Positions 54,224 through 62,989 of a stretch of 64,000 bases of DNA are shown piece after piece (within the stretch, counting starts at the first letter, position 1; each line of letters starts with the position of its first letter). A model generated the notes under the pieces. The model did no database searches, was not told where the DNA came from, and worked only from the letters and a program-made list of their open reading frames with translations. The stretch comes from HGM04593 sp045647745 (lineage in GTDB: Bacteria > Bacteroidota > Bacteroidia > Bacteroidales > Bacteroidaceae): positions 1-64,000 of the forward strand of contig JAZRMQ010000026.1 of assembly GCA_045647745.1 (NCBI GenBank). Reading direction: 5' to 3'. The position numbers and the translations under genes are program-made.

Positions 54224-54727
54224 ATGAAAAAGTTTATGTTTCTATTTACGGTTATCTTATTTTTAGGAGTTAAAACAGGCTATGCGCAAGAGGCACAGAC
54301 CGAGTCCAAGATTGGGCCACTTGTTGGAATGTGGCAATATGTTGAGGAGGTTACGACAACAGATGGCGAAAAAGCCTATATAGGCAAACAGATTTTCAAG
54401 ACAATCACCGAAGACAATACATACTTTGTTATTCTGGGAGTGAATATCCCGATAAAAGAAGCCGATTGGGCCGATAGCAAAACAAGTACATTGGCATTCA
54501 TCACCCAACAGGGAGAGATTGAGATGAAAGAGGATAACACCTATCTTGAGTATATCAACAATCACTATCTTGACAAGAGCCTCAACAATACAATCTCTAA
54601 TCTGCGTTACAGATTCAGTGAGGAGAATAAAAATATTCTTTACGTGGAATACAACCTCAATGGCACCGACAATGATAATTGGATCAGTGAAATTTGGTTA
54701 CGCGTAATTCCATTAGGAGCAAAATAG
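54224..54727 (+). CDS. Small exported lipocalin-like protein (DUF4488-like)
   Basis: About 167 residues; the ATG at 54224 gives a signal peptide (MKKFMFLFTVILFLGVKTGYAQ). The mature part starts with GPLVGMWQYVEEVTTTDGEKAY and has strand-turn repeats that fit a lipocalin-like barrel (AFITQQGEIEMKEDNTYLEY, ILYVEYNLNGTDNDNWI). It resembles a Bacteroidales family of small exported proteins that I would place with DUF4488; ligand unknown. The open frame upstream (53888-54223) runs antisense to DUF454 and looks non-coding. Confidence 0.65.
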   Translation: MKKFMFLFTVILFLGVKTGYAQEAQTESKIGPLVGMWQYVEEVTTTDGEKAYIGKQIFKTITEDNTYFVILGVNIPIKEADWADSKTSTLAFITQQGEIEMKEDNTYLEYINNHYLDKSLNNTISNLRYRFSEENKNILYVEYNLNGTDNDNWISEIWLRVIPLGAK

Positions 54728-54735
54728 AAGTAAAA

Positions 54736-54783
54736 GATATACAACAAGAGGATGACTAGTTAGTCATCCTCTTGTTGTATATC
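54736..54783. terminator. Long bidirectional terminator
   Basis: A 23-bp near-perfect hairpin (54736-54758 with 54761-54783) over a 2-nt loop; it contains the stop codon of the leftward membrane protein at 54756-54758 and serves both converging genes. Confidence 0.75.
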
Positions 54784-55484
54784 TCAAGCACCATTATATA
54801 AATAAATGGCAACAGATATAACACTGCAGTTACAACATTCCAAGAGAGACCGCATATTGACTGAACACCGGCATATTGCAAACAGGGAACAATACCCGCA
54901 GCCGGCAGAAGCGCCATCATTGCAGGAGCAAACAAAATAAATGCGTTTCCGGCAGAAACTATCACATCAAGTGTTGAACGATAGCTACCATATATAAAGC
55001 CATATATCAACGACACAAAAAGCACCCCAACAAACAGCAGCAGCATCCAGCCTTGCACTAGTGGGGAAAGCATTAGTTCTTCAGTTACTCCGCTTAGGAT
55101 GTTCCACGGAGATATTGTTGACATATACAGCAACACAATGTAACAGATTGCCGCAACAAGTGAGAACAACAATGCGCGCCACTCCGAGACTGTCAAACGG
55201 CGCATAGAGAACAAACGCCCCAGCGCTTTTGTGAGCCCCGAACCGCGCAATAGTCCATAAGTAGCGACAAGCATCATAACAGCCCCCCACGGCAATGCAT
55301 CAATAGAGGGTAATGCTGTACGCAGAGCCCAACGCACACCCTCTGCACTTATTAATGACGATGAGTAAAACATTCCATCAGACAACAACCGCACCACATC
55401 AACAAAGAATGCACCAATCCACACCATCAACAACAGCAACAGATAGAGGGGCAGAGGATAGTAATATGCTCTTCTATTACTCAT
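54756..55484 (-). CDS. Inner-membrane protein distantly like AbgT transporters
   Basis: About 242 residues, six to seven membrane segments. The segment SAEGVRWALRTALPSIDALPWGAVMMLVATYGLLRGSGLTKALGR (split here over about 50-95) looks like the N-terminal conserved part of AbgT/YdaH p-aminobenzoyl-glutamate transporters, but the family has about 500 residues, so this is half length and the rest does not match clearly. It starts within the end of the response-regulator gene (8-nt overlap) and is the last gene of the two-component operon, so it may serve that system rather than folate transport. Low confidence in the family call. Confidence 0.6.
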   Translation of the reverse strand: MSNRRAYYYPLPLYLLLLLMVWIGAFFVDVVRLLSDGMFYSSSLISAEGVRWALRTALPSIDALPWGAVMMLVATYGLLRGSGLTKALGRLFSMRRLTVSEWRALLFSLVAAICYIVLLYMSTISPWNILSGVTEELMLSPLVQGWMLLLFVGVLFVSLIYGFIYGSYRSTLDVIVSAGNAFILFAPAMMALLPAAGIVPCLQYAGVQSICGLSWNVVTAVLYLLPFIYIMVLEIYNKRMTN

Positions 55485-56199
55485 CAGCTTCAAGATTTTC
55501 TACATCTATTATGTGCAATTCAATGGCACGAACCACCAAACGAGTCACATTTATACCACGTTGCTCGCTATCGGGGAAAAGACGGGATATGAGGTCGGCC
55601 TGACGTTTCTCGAGTGACTTTACACCAAAAGGCATTGTTTTTAGCGAGGCAACCATCTCTTTAGTGTATCCTAGTGCAAGATGACGCAAGAAACACTCAT
55701 CGTAGCGGTCAATCTCATAATGTATCAACGATTTTTGACGCGCGACCTCACGATTTACATTCTCGCGAAAGCGTTCGACAAGTTTCTCAAGGACAGGCTG
55801 ATTAAAGACATTCCGTTTCCCGGCCATAACATTGTAAATCTCGTGTTTGGTCAGCAGTTCGCCAGTTTTCAATGTTATGCCATCGGCGCCGGCATCAAGC
55901 ACGTCAACCCATAGTTTCTCATTCAGCAACTCTCCGGTAAAGACAAGGACCTTCATCTGCGGATACTCTTTTTTCATTCTCGCGCATATATCCACGCCCA
56001 CCGTTGTTGAGCCACCAAGCCCCAAGTCAAGCAATAGCAAATCGGGGACAGCACGTTCCAACACCTCATTAAGTTCGTTCTCATTCGATGCAACGCCAAT
56101 CACGTCAGCCTCGGGCAGCTCGGTGCGAAAAATCTCCTCTGTGCCTTTAAGCTCAAGCCTTGCATCTTCAACTATTACTACACTGAATTTATCTATCAT
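55477..56199 (-). CDS. Response regulator
   Basis: 240 residues. An intact receiver domain (about 1-125) has the acidic pair in VIVEDARLE, phospho-acceptor D58 in LLLLDLGLGG, Thr88 in VFTGE and Lys111 in ITLKTG. The C-terminal part (about 165-235: LGYTKEMVASLKTMPFGVKSLEKRQADLI) looks like an HTH of the sigma-70 region 4/LuxR type but is divergent. It follows the double histidine kinase by 6 nt and is the obvious partner. The output targets are not visible here. Confidence 0.87.
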   Translation of the reverse strand: MIDKFSVVIVEDARLELKGTEEIFRTELPEADVIGVASNENELNEVLERAVPDLLLLDLGLGGSTTVGVDICARMKKEYPQMKVLVFTGELLNEKLWVDVLDAGADGITLKTGELLTKHEIYNVMAGKRNVFNQPVLEKLVERFRENVNREVARQKSLIHYEIDRYDECFLRHLALGYTKEMVASLKTMPFGVKSLEKRQADLISRLFPDSEQRGINVTRLVVRAIELHIIDVENLEADE

Positions 56200-56205
56200 A
56201 ATTCA

Positions 56206-59200
56206 TCATTTTGGCAATGTAAACAATATAACCACACCCTCGACGTCGGAACGTGCCTCCATACGAGAGCCGTGACGACCTGTATAGTCCTCGTGCATTC
56301 TCACAATCTCTTTTGCAACAAGATACTCCATTCCAAGCAGTTCGTTGCGCGAGCCGATATTGTATCGCGACGGGGTAAAGAGCTCTACCACCTCTTCGCT
56401 CGGCAATGTGCGACGATTATCTATCAACTCAACCCTGACTGCCTCGCCAGCATCTGTTGCGCGCAACTGCAGAATACCCTCTTTCTCAATCTTGAAGGCC
56501 GCATCCACAAGCGATTCAAAGAGATAGGCAACAAGTTCATAATCCACATTAACGCGACACTCTGTCGGCTCATACACAAGTTTGAGATTTAAACCACTTT
56601 TTCTCGCACAGCGCGAAGCGTAACGCCCGGCATCTTCAAATAGTTGCTCTACGCGTGTTGCCGAGAGGTTGAAACACATTGTATCAAGCTCACGTTTAGC
56701 ACAGTTGGAAAGTATTCCAAACACCGAGTTATAATAATCCATCAGTTCACTCATTGCTGCAATATTTTCACAGCGGCAATCGGCTGTTGCAAGAGTTTTC
56801 TGTGCAAGGTCGCGCACACGGCTAGGGTAATATATTGTCTCGTGCTTGATTACCGAGAGACAATTATCCATCACCATATTTTGCACGTGCAGACGATTTT
56901 CCTCGAACTTTATGCGTTCAGTCTCCTCTTCAACCTCCTCGAGGGTGGTGTAACTATTGGCAACACGCACGGTACGATGGTATGTGATAGAGGCCAAGAA
57001 ACGTGCAATAAGCTCAATATTGACACACTCGTTCTCGCTCAGCGGACGCTCGGTAACAAATTCAATGGCTCCGACAAGCAACTCCTCGCCCAAAATCGTG
57101 GCACGCAAGGGAATTACGCGCAAAAGCGCATCGGCAGACACGAAAGCCTCGCCATCGTCAATAACTCCGTGCAGATAAACGTCGGCTCTTCCCCCGACAA
57201 GCGGCTGCGGTGCGGCTGCTGCAACGCGCTCATCACTCAACAGCAGTGCCACACGTTCTATGCACATACGCTCACCCAAGCCGGAATAAATCTCATTGGC
57301 AATGCCTTGCAGCATCTCTTGGGGTTTTGCTTGCACCGAGGTGGCTACAAGCTCCAAAATCCTTAGATTGGTACTTTGCACCAGATGCTCATTAGCCTTG
57401 CCTATTATGGTGTGGCGAAGATAGGAAATCAAGAAATAGAGCAACAGCACCAATAAAAAGAAACAGGAAAGGGCAATTAGCGCCTGTCGCAAACTAAGTT
57501 CCTCGCGTGCTTGCTCATACAGCTCGACAACAGCTTTATCCTCATCGACAAGGCGGAACAGAGTTGAATAGATGTAATTATTATTCCTGTAAGAGTTCCA
57601 TTTTTGCAACGCCAACGAAGCTATGGCTAGTTCGTTACGTATATCGAGTATATTGTAAAATATATCCTCGGTCAATGAGTCGGGGAAAAGCCCCTCGCGC
57701 CACCACATAAGCTCGGCGTAACCATCGCCCTGAAGGGTAAGGGTGTCGTTGCCACCTACGTGTGAAATATAATAACCGTTTAGCAAGTCAAAAGCCCGAC
57801 GCGCCTGAACAAAAGCCTCGGCATAATTGCCGTTGGTGTTACTGCTGTAAACAGAATCGGCACAATATCTAACATCATCGAATATCGTTTCACCGGCAAG
57901 CGTGCGGCAGGGCAACAGCATAAGGAGCCACACTATGCAACGCATCACACCCTTAGGCAGACGGAAAGAGAAACGGCTGCCGCCACCTTTGCGGCTCTCG
58001 ATGTTCATTGAGCAGACCGAGAAGATTGCATCGGTCTTTTTATATTTTTCAATAATGCCCTTGCAATTCATTAGGCCAAAGCCACCACCCTTGCTTTTTT
58101 CGGGAAGGGAGTCATTATCCAATCCAATGCTTGCAGCATCGTAAACCTTTTCGTTCAATATACGTTCAATATCACCCTGCGAGATACCGACACCGCTATC
58201 AGCAACGGCAACCTCAACAAAATTCTCACCTTCGACACACTCCACAGCCACACTACCGCCCTGCGGAGTAAATTTTGCAGCATTATCGACAAGAGTATTT
58301 ATCATAAAGAGTGTCAGCGCCTTATCAGCCTTCACCACCGGTGTGCCATCGCCTACCGTGAGTGTTATTCCGCGCGACTCAAGGAGTTGACGGCTCTTTT
58401 CAATGATAACAAAAAGACTAACAAGCGGAAAGCTCTCTACCTGCAGATTCATCTCTCCCTGACGCATTTTTATCCAGCGCTCAAGGATAATGTTCAGGTC
58501 ATCAAGTTTCTCGGTCAGTTCTGTCACATAGCCCAATTTTCGCTCCACGTCACCGGGAGCTGCGCTCTTCACGGCACGCAGTTCGTTTATTATTCTGTCT
58601 ATATATGGGCGCATTGACATAACTGTGGAGACAGAGACACGTTTCAGAAGGTTTTCACGTTTATGTTCGGCCAGATAAACAGCGCAAGCACTACGCAACT
58701 CCTCGAGCCTCACCTGTTCGTCTACAATATCGGCAAGGCGCATTCCTTCACCAATAGCTACTGCAACATAAGGCATAAGCATCCCAAGCAAAGATTTTTT
58801 TTCGGGCGTTAGCGGCTGTGTCGTTGTCACAAACAGGTTATCTGTGCCACCACCAATATATTTTATTGCAAAGGAGTAGCTGTGAGGCTTACCATCGTCG
58901 GCGGTAAAGGAGAAGTGTACATCACCCGAAAAACCAGCAAAACTTTTGTCGAGCAGCTCGGCTACGTGTGTACAAAGTTCGTCTTTGCTGCTGATATCCT
59001 GTGGCAACGATGAGAAGAGCTGACGACAAACCTCGGGCAGACGTTTCAACTCAATCGAATACGAGTTTATGTATTTTTTCTTGCGATAATTAAAAATGGC
59101 AATCACTAAAAGCAATAACACAAGAGCAATAACAGCAAACATCAATAGTTTATCCAAGTGCGAAATATCGGCTGTTACGGAGGAGACACCGCTCTCAATC

Positions 59201-60417
59201 TTTTTATTCAGGCGAGTCGTGCGCAAGAGCATAAGATAACTTTCGCGGTTAATATCCGATGCAATCTTGTCACCTAACCCGGCGTAGGCACAACTCGCCT
59301 CGCGGCGCACGCTCAATAAACACTCGGGGATATTATACATTGCTGCATCGGAGAACATTGATGGTTCTATCTCAATATCGCAACGCTCTAGCACATTAGA
59401 GGCAAAATCCTCCTCGGCAGGGTAATTGAGACGATAGTAGTCATTTATCTCGGTAAGAGCAGAATCGAGCAATGAGAGAGCACCCACGTAATCGCCGGCT
59501 TGTGTTTTACAAGAGGCCGAGACAGCCAGTGCCTCTATCATCATATATTTATCGCAATAACGTTTAAAATCATCGGCGGCGGCTATTGCTAAGGCATAAT
59601 CCATTTGAAGAATGCTATCACTCTGTTGCGCAATGTGAGTTATACTCTCGGGCAGCTGAGCAAGGAGTGTCTGATTATCGCGCAAAAGAATGGCTAGCAA
59701 CAATTTATAGTTTGCTATCAACCAAGTGTAGCCACACTCCTCGGCCTCATACAACCCCGTTGCAAGGAGATTTAGTCGCTCTTTTGCATCGGGCGCTGTG
59801 TTAGCCAGCAACATTCTTGCATAAACCTTCAGTGCCGGGTCGACACTCTTTTCAACACCCGCGCTCAAATAGCCCAATGTGCGCTTTACATCATCGAGCA
59901 TAGAGAGGTTAGAAAAATAGCATATCGAAACAATGCCGAACTCAATCTTTGCACGTTCAAAGCGTGCTTTATCGCTCGCCGACAGGCGCTCTACATCTTC
60001 ATCAATGCGCCTTATTCTCTCAAGGGCTCTTGCGCGATAATCAAAAAAGAGTCTGTTGCCCGAGACACGATAGCAAATTGTCATAAGCCCCACATCTGCA
60101 ACAAGCTTCTCAATCTCACAATCCGACTCGGAGTAAACCTTCTCATATAGTTCGACAGCCGCAGCATAATCCATTTTCATCAAAGCCGAATAGGCCTTTG
60201 CATTGGCTGCAACCATTGTGTGTTCGTGATTTTCGGCCGATGAATCATCAAGTATTTTTGACAAGCTGTCTATCAATAGAACACTTTTGTAGCGTGCATC
60301 GTAGACCTGCACGCAGGGAGCATCGGTGCCGAAGGCATCGTCCCCGCAGTGGCTGTGCCTGTCACAAGAGAGCAACGCGCCACACAACAGTAATATGCTC
60401 AAAAAAAAGTTCCGCAT
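56206..60417 (-). CDS. Double sensor histidine kinase (DUF5112/DUF5113-like) with two membrane passes
   Basis: 1403 residues, made of two kinase-like halves. Half 1: lipoprotein-type signal (LLSC, Cys18), a TPR-like periplasmic part (about 40-420), TM 424-444, a GAF-like domain, a dimerisation helix pair (about 580-655) and an intact ATP-binding domain: N box NTLVDNAAKF (707-716), DSGVGIS (740-746), GGGFGL (777-782). Half 2: a second signal-like hydrophobic segment (824-842, MRCIVWLLMLLPCRTLAGE), a short periplasmic part, TM about 976-1000, a GAF-like region, and a helix with KHETIYYPSRV (H1192), then a domain with poor N and G1 boxes. I see no His in the matching helix of half 1. A TAAATTTG box (complement 60450-60457) lies upstream. 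Confidence 0.85.
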   Translation of the reverse strand: MRNFFLSILLLCGALLSCDRHSHCGDDAFGTDAPCVQVYDARYKSVLLIDSLSKILDDSSAENHEHTMVAANAKAYSALMKMDYAAAVELYEKVYSESDCEIEKLVADVGLMTICYRVSGNRLFFDYRARALERIRRIDEDVERLSASDKARFERAKIEFGIVSICYFSNLSMLDDVKRTLGYLSAGVEKSVDPALKVYARMLLANTAPDAKERLNLLATGLYEAEECGYTWLIANYKLLLAILLRDNQTLLAQLPESITHIAQQSDSILQMDYALAIAAADDFKRYCDKYMMIEALAVSASCKTQAGDYVGALSLLDSALTEINDYYRLNYPAEEDFASNVLERCDIEIEPSMFSDAAMYNIPECLLSVRREASCAYAGLGDKIASDINRESYLMLLRTTRLNKKIESGVSSVTADISHLDKLLMFAVIALVLLLLVIAIFNYRKKKYINSYSIELKRLPEVCRQLFSSLPQDISSKDELCTHVAELLDKSFAGFSGDVHFSFTADDGKPHSYSFAIKYIGGGTDNLFVTTTQPLTPEKKSLLGMLMPYVAVAIGEGMRLADIVDEQVRLEELRSACAVYLAEHKRENLLKRVSVSTVMSMRPYIDRIINELRAVKSAAPGDVERKLGYVTELTEKLDDLNIILERWIKMRQGEMNLQVESFPLVSLFVIIEKSRQLLESRGITLTVGDGTPVVKADKALTLFMINTLVDNAAKFTPQGGSVAVECVEGENFVEVAVADSGVGISQGDIERILNEKVYDAASIGLDNDSLPEKSKGGGFGLMNCKGIIEKYKKTDAIFSVCSMNIESRKGGGSRFSFRLPKGVMRCIVWLLMLLPCRTLAGETIFDDVRYCADSVYSSNTNGNYAEAFVQARRAFDLLNGYYISHVGGNDTLTLQGDGYAELMWWREGLFPDSLTEDIFYNILDIRNELAIASLALQKWNSYRNNNYIYSTLFRLVDEDKAVVELYEQAREELSLRQALIALSCFFLLVLLLYFLISYLRHTIIGKANEHLVQSTNLRILELVATSVQAKPQEMLQGIANEIYSGLGERMCIERVALLLSDERVAAAAPQPLVGGRADVYLHGVIDDGEAFVSADALLRVIPLRATILGEELLVGAIEFVTERPLSENECVNIELIARFLASITYHRTVRVANSYTTLEEVEEETERIKFEENRLHVQNMVMDNCLSVIKHETIYYPSRVRDLAQKTLATADCRCENIAAMSELMDYYNSVFGILSNCAKRELDTMCFNLSATRVEQLFEDAGRYASRCARKSGLNLKLVYEPTECRVNVDYELVAYLFESLVDAAFKIEKEGILQLRATDAGEAVRVELIDNRRTLPSEEVVELFTPSRYNIGSRNELLGMEYLVAKEIVRMHEDYTGRHGSRMEARSDVEGVVILFTLPK

Positions 60418-60495
60418 TATAACAACAAGGCTTATCGCTTTGTAAGATACAAATTTAGTAATTTATATTGAAAAAACAGCGCTAGAGATAATAAA

Positions 60496-60523
60496 TAACG
60501 CTGTGGGTGCACCCACAGCGTTA
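60496..60523 (-). terminator. Perfect 28-bp palindrome, terminator of the PepSY gene
   Basis: taacgctgtgggtgcacccacagcgtta at 60496-60523 has 14-bp arms and no unpaired base; it lies 17 nt past the leftward stop codon at 60541, with a T-rich stretch after it on the minus strand. As DNA it could also be a protein-binding site upstream of the double kinase. Confidence 0.6.
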
Positions 60524-60540
60524 AAATTTTCATTCACTGC

Positions 60541-61908
60541 TTATTTTTTTCTCTTACCATACAGACGTCTTATCCAAAAGTAGTAGCCCGTCAATGGCAA
60601 TGTAGCACCAAGCAGAGCCGCAAAGAAGGAGAGTACCCGAGTAAGCAAGCCACCCCAAGCACCCACGTGCAACGAATAGAGCCAACCTGCGAGTTTTCCC
60701 CGGCGTTCCGAATCTTTGTATAGTGCAACAGAGGTTATCTTACCATCGCTCTCATCAAATAAATATTTGTCGGCAGCACGCACGTTCCCATAATTTGAGG
60801 TCTTAACAGATACACTGCCGGCGGACACTGTTATAGTCTCAAAATGCGGAACACGCGCCACAACATTTTTAAATGCAGCCTGCCAGCAGTCGAACTCCGT
60901 TGCCAGTGTTGGCACGCTCACAGACGTTGCGCCTGTAACTGCATCGGCAATGGCAGTTGCTCCACTTTGCGCATCGATAGTTGTTGCTGCAGTCACCGCA
61001 TCAACATCGCCGATAGAGACGTGCTCGGCATCTATAAATTGCGGTGTTGAAACATTGGTCGCAGCAGTCACCGCATCAACATTCCATTGCACAGCTTTGC
61101 CCGATTCTTTCTCAACAACTTTATTGCCTACGCAAACAGTCAAAGTGCAATCACGGCATCTGCCGGAACACTCCGGAGCGTCAGTGCCCTTAGACGAGGG
61201 TTCCCCGCCCACTGCTGTCACATTTTCATCAGCCCCAAATAGGCTGTACACTCCATCTTTGTACCACTCGAACGACCAGCTCAGGCCTGTCAATGCCATC
61301 ACGAGCAACAATAAAAGAGCATAAAAACCACCTGCAACGTGCAGGTCGTACAAAAAGCGGTTCTTGCCTTTTTTCAGAGCTATCTGCAAACGGTTTTTGA
61401 GCATTTTGCGATTGCGGGGCCACCAGATGACAAGGCCGGTCAGCAGTATTATCACAAAGGCAAGGGTGCTTGCTCCCACAATCATCTTTCCCCAAAATAT
61501 TTTGCCATCACCGGGGTTGCTATCCATAAGCCAGCGGTGCAGACGAAAGATTGTCTGAAAAAACGGCAGACGTTCGTTGCTACCGGAGATCTCGCCGGTA
61601 TATTGGTTCACATAAACAGCTGAATTCTTAGGTTTTGAAAGATTTACTTTATAGGCTTCATCGGGAGATTTTGAGACAACAATGCTTTTAATCTCCACGT
61701 CATCGGGCAAGGTTGCATCAACCTTTTCAGCAATGACGTTCAATGGCAACAACTCGCCAACGGGAGTTACAGCGGTTGCATCCTTGCTGCACAATGCAGT
61801 AATCTCCGTCTCAAAAACCAGCAAGGCACCGGTAAAACAAGAAATTGTTACTACAATGCCAAATGGCACCGACAACCACAAATGTAATTTACCGAGCAAC
61901 TTTTTCAT
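60541..61908 (-). CDS. PepSY-associated transmembrane protein with flavinylation-like motifs
   Basis: 455 residues. Membrane segments at about 11-33, 142-162, 196-212 and 422-446 and the HRW/LH-type histidines (LHLWLSVPFG, FRLHRWLMDSNPGDG, DLHVAGGFYALL, SLHVGAWGG) mark a PepSY/PiuB-type protein, often tied to iron uptake or ferric-siderophore reduction. The long extracytoplasmic loop (about 215-420) is unusual: a cysteine cluster at C247, C251, C254 and C259, then DAVTAAT (278-284), DAVTAAT (303-309), DAQSGAT (312-318) and DAVTGAT (322-328). The last two match the Dxx[S/T]GA[S/T] sites at which ApbE attaches FMN; the first two have Ala for Gly. No apbE is in the window. It lies 12 nt after the TraB gene. 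Confidence 0.83.
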   Translation of the reverse strand: MKKLLGKLHLWLSVPFGIVVTISCFTGALLVFETEITALCSKDATAVTPVGELLPLNVIAEKVDATLPDDVEIKSIVVSKSPDEAYKVNLSKPKNSAVYVNQYTGEISGSNERLPFFQTIFRLHRWLMDSNPGDGKIFWGKMIVGASTLAFVIILLTGLVIWWPRNRKMLKNRLQIALKKGKNRFLYDLHVAGGFYALLLLLVMALTGLSWSFEWYKDGVYSLFGADENVTAVGGEPSSKGTDAPECSGRCRDCTLTVCVGNKVVEKESGKAVQWNVDAVTAATNVSTPQFIDAEHVSIGDVDAVTAATTIDAQSGATAIADAVTGATSVSVPTLATEFDCWQAAFKNVVARVPHFETITVSAGSVSVKTSNYGNVRAADKYLFDESDGKITSVALYKDSERRGKLAGWLYSLHVGAWGGLLTRVLSFFAALLGATLPLTGYYFWIRRLYGKRKK

Positions 61909-61920
61909 ACAAATAATATT

Positions 61921-62826
61921 TCACCTCACAGCTTCTATGGTGTAACCTTTTGCCTTTAGCAGTTCAAGCACTCCCTTTTCGCCCGGCAAATGGGCTGCGC
62001 CAACAACAAAAAGTGTAGGAGCCTCGGCCATCATTGTTGGGATTTTCTCGACCCACGCACTGTTTCGGTCATAAATTAATGCCGCTTCTTCCTCGGGGGT
62101 ACTATCGCACATATTACCCATCTTCTCATCGGTAATCTCTTGCAGCGCCGGCAAATTTTGTGCAAAGTATGCAGCCGTAAGTTCTTTCATCTGCAGAGAA
62201 TAGTAGTCGGCATTGTCAACCATACAAAGCAACTGTTGTTTTTGTCGTTCAAGGGTTGCGCCTTTGTATAATGTAGCTATTTGAAAATCTATACTCTCAA
62301 GCCCGGCAACCTTTTTACCTGCTTTTGCCGCAGCCTTTTGCCAATAGGCATCAATGAGGTCCATTGGATTAAAGCCCGGGGTGAGTTTCATATATTGCAC
62401 CACCTGCAGTTGGGTAGACAACGCCATTGGCGTCATTTTCCCCATCTGACTGTTTATTATAGGGTTATCGAGATTTACGCCCAAGAGTTTATCCATATAT
62501 GCATTCAGGCGCTGCATCTCATCGACGGTAAAAATATCGGAAAGTGTCTTTCCATCGGGCAGCATCATTGCCTCCTGCACCTTTTTGACATTTTCAAAAC
62601 TCTCCATTTCGCTCATCACCACCTCGCCACAGACAACAGCTACCTCATCGAGTGCAACCCTTGCCCCCGAGATTGAATCGACAAATGATGCCGGAGCAAG
62701 ATGATAGGTCCCCACTATATACGAAGGTTTTTCAAGATTTTTATGCGAAATTTTGTAAAGTAACTGAGCGTTGCTAATCGCTATTGATATAAACGCAAAA
62801 AGCAGAGATAAAAAAATCTTTTTCAT
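61921..62826 (-). CDS. TraB/GumN-family protein
   Basis: 301 residues with a signal peptide (ends ISIAISNAQ). The family's GTYH motif is at about residues 39-42 (IVGTYHLAPASF), a GLESI-type element near 196, and the C-terminal VGAAHLPGEKGVLELLK with RN (RNSAWVEKI) before it. TraB/GumN proteins are proposed metalloproteases; the exact substrate is unknown. It is the first gene of a two-gene operon with the PepSY protein. A TATCTTCG box (complement 62850-62857) lies 24 nt upstream. Confidence 0.85.
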   Translation of the reverse strand: MKKIFLSLLFAFISIAISNAQLLYKISHKNLEKPSYIVGTYHLAPASFVDSISGARVALDEVAVVCGEVVMSEMESFENVKKVQEAMMLPDGKTLSDIFTVDEMQRLNAYMDKLLGVNLDNPIINSQMGKMTPMALSTQLQVVQYMKLTPGFNPMDLIDAYWQKAAAKAGKKVAGLESIDFQIATLYKGATLERQKQQLLCMVDNADYYSLQMKELTAAYFAQNLPALQEITDEKMGNMCDSTPEEEAALIYDRNSAWVEKIPTMMAEAPTLFVVGAAHLPGEKGVLELLKAKGYTIEAVR

Positions 62827-62989
62827 AATGGTTGTGTATTAATTTTCAGCGAAGATAATAAAAAGCAATAATAAAAATGTTCAAAAGTTGAAGTCAAATA
62901 TTAAGAAAACTTAAATAACAGATATTTTTCGACACAAGAGCATAAAGAGTGCTAACTTTGTCAAACAAAAATGATATTTGTAAAAGATT

